A stretch of DNA of 7,862 bases, taken from Akkermansiaceae bacterium UBA7890. GTDB taxonomy: Bacteria > Verrucomicrobiota > Verrucomicrobiia > Verrucomicrobiales > Akkermansiaceae. Each line of letters starts with the position of its first letter. Positions within the stretch are counted from its first letter, which is position 1. Made by a program: the position numbers and the translations under genes. The notes beneath the pieces are model-generated. The model saw nothing but the letters and a program-made list of their open reading frames with translations. It was not told where the DNA came from and made no database searches. The stretch spans positions 5,223-13,084 of the forward strand of contig DLRK01000135.1 in assembly GCA_002501065.1 (NCBI GenBank), in the 5' to 3' direction. Below are positions 7,388 to 7,862 of the stretch, piece after piece.

Positions 7388-7457
7388 GGCCTCAATTCGG
7401 GGTCACAGGTTCGACAGATTGCCTTTTGGGGTATTTATAGAGGAAATTTTTGAGGCC
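7388..7457. repeat. Separated 8-bp inverted repeat
   Basis: GGCCTCAA (7388-7395) and its exact complement TTGAGGCC (7450-7457) flank 54 bases. The right arm overlaps the 8-base palindrome GAGGCCTC (7452-7459). It may be chance, a long hairpin in an RNA, or paired protein-binding half-sites. Only the sequence match is seen. Confidence 0.35.
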
Positions 7458-7545
7458 TCGATAAGTTATAATAGGTTAAAATAGAGGGAATTAACGAACG
7501 TCGGGATCCTTCGGTTTAGCTAATTTGTTTTTTCTCCGATCTCTT

Positions 7546-7584
7546 AAAAAAAAATTGACCGGGTGCCCCTACGGTAGCTATTTT
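7546..7584 (+). promoter_or_regulatory. Sigma70-like promoter with upstream A tract
   Basis: TTGACC (7555-7560, 5 of 6 to consensus) is followed after 18 bases by TATTTT (7579-7584, 4 of 6). A run of nine A residues (7546-7554) abuts the -35 box on its upstream side, as in UP elements. The spacer contains the interrupted palindrome CTAC-G-GTAG (7569-7577), which could be an operator half-pair or chance. Transcription would begin near 7591, giving a leader of about 70 bases to the ATG at 7662. This is the best promoter in the window, judged by eye only. Confidence 0.5.
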
Positions 7585-7601
7585 GCAGGTGGATTGCCTG
7601 C
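7585..7601 (+). other. Hairpin at the start of the leader
   Basis: GCAGG (7585-7589) pairs with CCTGC (7597-7601); a T-G wobble extends the stem to 6 bp around a 5-base loop. It sits at or just across the predicted transcription start, so it may form at the 5' end of the mRNA and protect it, or it may act as a DNA site. Short stems like this occur by chance, so function is unproven. Confidence 0.3.
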
Positions 7602-7661
7602 GGAAACTGAGAACACACTCCTAAAAACAAAAACGACCTATATAAGAGTCATCCAATAGCC

Positions 7662-7862
7662 ATGAAAGCAACGACACTAAAGAAAGCGGCACTCGCTGCC
7701 GGTTCGCTTAGCTTCCTCGCCGGCACTGCCCTCTCGCAGGAAGCAGTATCAGGCGCAGGCGGTTACGAAACCCTCACGATCAACGCAGGCAAATTCAATG
7801 TCCTCGGAATTCGTCTCCATGAACCCCAGGTGGTTTCTGGAACATTTGATTCCCAGACCGCG
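7662..7862 (+). CDS. Exported protein, N-terminal part only (cut by window edge)
   Basis: The first 67 codons are present and the frame is open to the window end. The protein begins with a standard Sec signal peptide: positive residues K2, K7 and K8, a hydrophobic core of about residues 9-22, and a likely cleavage site after A-L-S (about residue 25, before Q26). The mature start (G-G-Y-E-T-L-T-I, then F-N-V-L-G-I-R-L-H-E-P, then V-V-S-G-T-F) resembles, from memory, the secreted TIGR02597-type proteins of Verrucomicrobiota, which open with a similar strand pattern and have no known function. That family assignment is tentative. Translation has only a weak possible Shine-Dalgarno (AAGAG, 7644-7648, 13 bases before the ATG). 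It is separated from the operon by a long leader with its own promoter candidate, so it is probably transcribed independently. Confidence 0.8.
   Translation, partial: MKATTLKKAALAAGSLSFLAGTALSQEAVSGAGGYETLTINAGKFNVLGIRLHEPQVVSGTFDSQTA

Larger units (their letters stand above)
7323..7661. other. AT-rich intergenic leader region, no gene seen
   Basis: These 339 bases separate the kinase gene from the exported-protein gene and are visibly richer in A/T than the coding DNA on the left. I find no convincing open frame, tRNA or other structured RNA. They contain a 6-bp hairpin near the kinase stop, a separated 8-bp inverted repeat, a perfect TATAAT (7467-7472) lacking a matching -35, a T6 run (7528-7533), an A9 run (7546-7554), and a good promoter candidate followed by a small hairpin. 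The operon terminator must lie here or the region is read through; I cannot identify a canonical intrinsic terminator. Confidence 0.8.

Noticed and set aside
7401..7425. GGTTCGA sequence resembling a tRNA T-loop
   Set aside because: The flanking bases do not form the 5-bp T stem, and no anticodon or acceptor arm can be built around it.
7495..7533. Possible intrinsic terminator ending in the T6 run at 7528-7533
   Set aside because: The only stem I can form upstream is about 4 bp (CGAA/TTCG), and it is separated from the T run by roughly ten bases, so it is too weak.

Overview
The window is a compact, GC-rich bacterial chromosome segment with housekeeping genes. The organism is most plausibly a member of the Verrucomicrobiota (Opitutae-like). 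That placement is an inference from three things: the overall protein style, the near absence of Shine-Dalgarno motifs with several GTG starts, and a truncated exported protein at the right edge that resembles a family I associate with that phylum. I see no mobile element, CRISPR array, tRNA/rRNA gene or phage signature.

Left part (52-3045, + strand): a two-transmembrane, TPR-type membrane protein of unknown function is followed 12 bases later by a ComEC/Rec2-family DNA-uptake channel, so the two probably share a transcript. The ComEC protein keeps its membrane 'competence' core. Its C-terminal metallo-beta-lactamase-like domain has lost several metal-binding residues, and the linker where other ComEC proteins carry further membrane helices is very short. 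Its 3' end faces that of trmB (tRNA guanine-N7 methyltransferase, - strand), only 5 bases away.

Middle part (about 3675-7322, + strand): trmB and accB diverge from a short intergenic region. From accB rightward runs an apparent four-gene operon. accB (biotin carboxyl carrier protein) and accC (biotin carboxylase) form the first half-reaction of acetyl-CoA carboxylase. thiE (thiamine phosphate synthase) overlaps accC by 4 bases (ATGA). A PfkB-family kinase of unassigned substrate follows 17 bases after thiE, or overlaps it if an upstream TTG start is used. Fatty-acid precursor synthesis and thiamine synthesis are therefore translationally linked here.

Right part (7323-7862): a 339-base AT-rich intergenic region has short inverted repeats, an A9 tract directly upstream of a sigma70-like promoter, and a 5'-leader hairpin. 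It precedes a gene cut by the window edge, whose product begins with a clear signal peptide. This leader is the only substantial non-coding stretch and the one place where regulatory structure is visible.

I did not find convincing evidence for a wholly new system. The most notable observations are the degenerate ComEC nuclease-like domain, the accC-thiE-kinase coupling, and the structured leader of the exported-protein gene.
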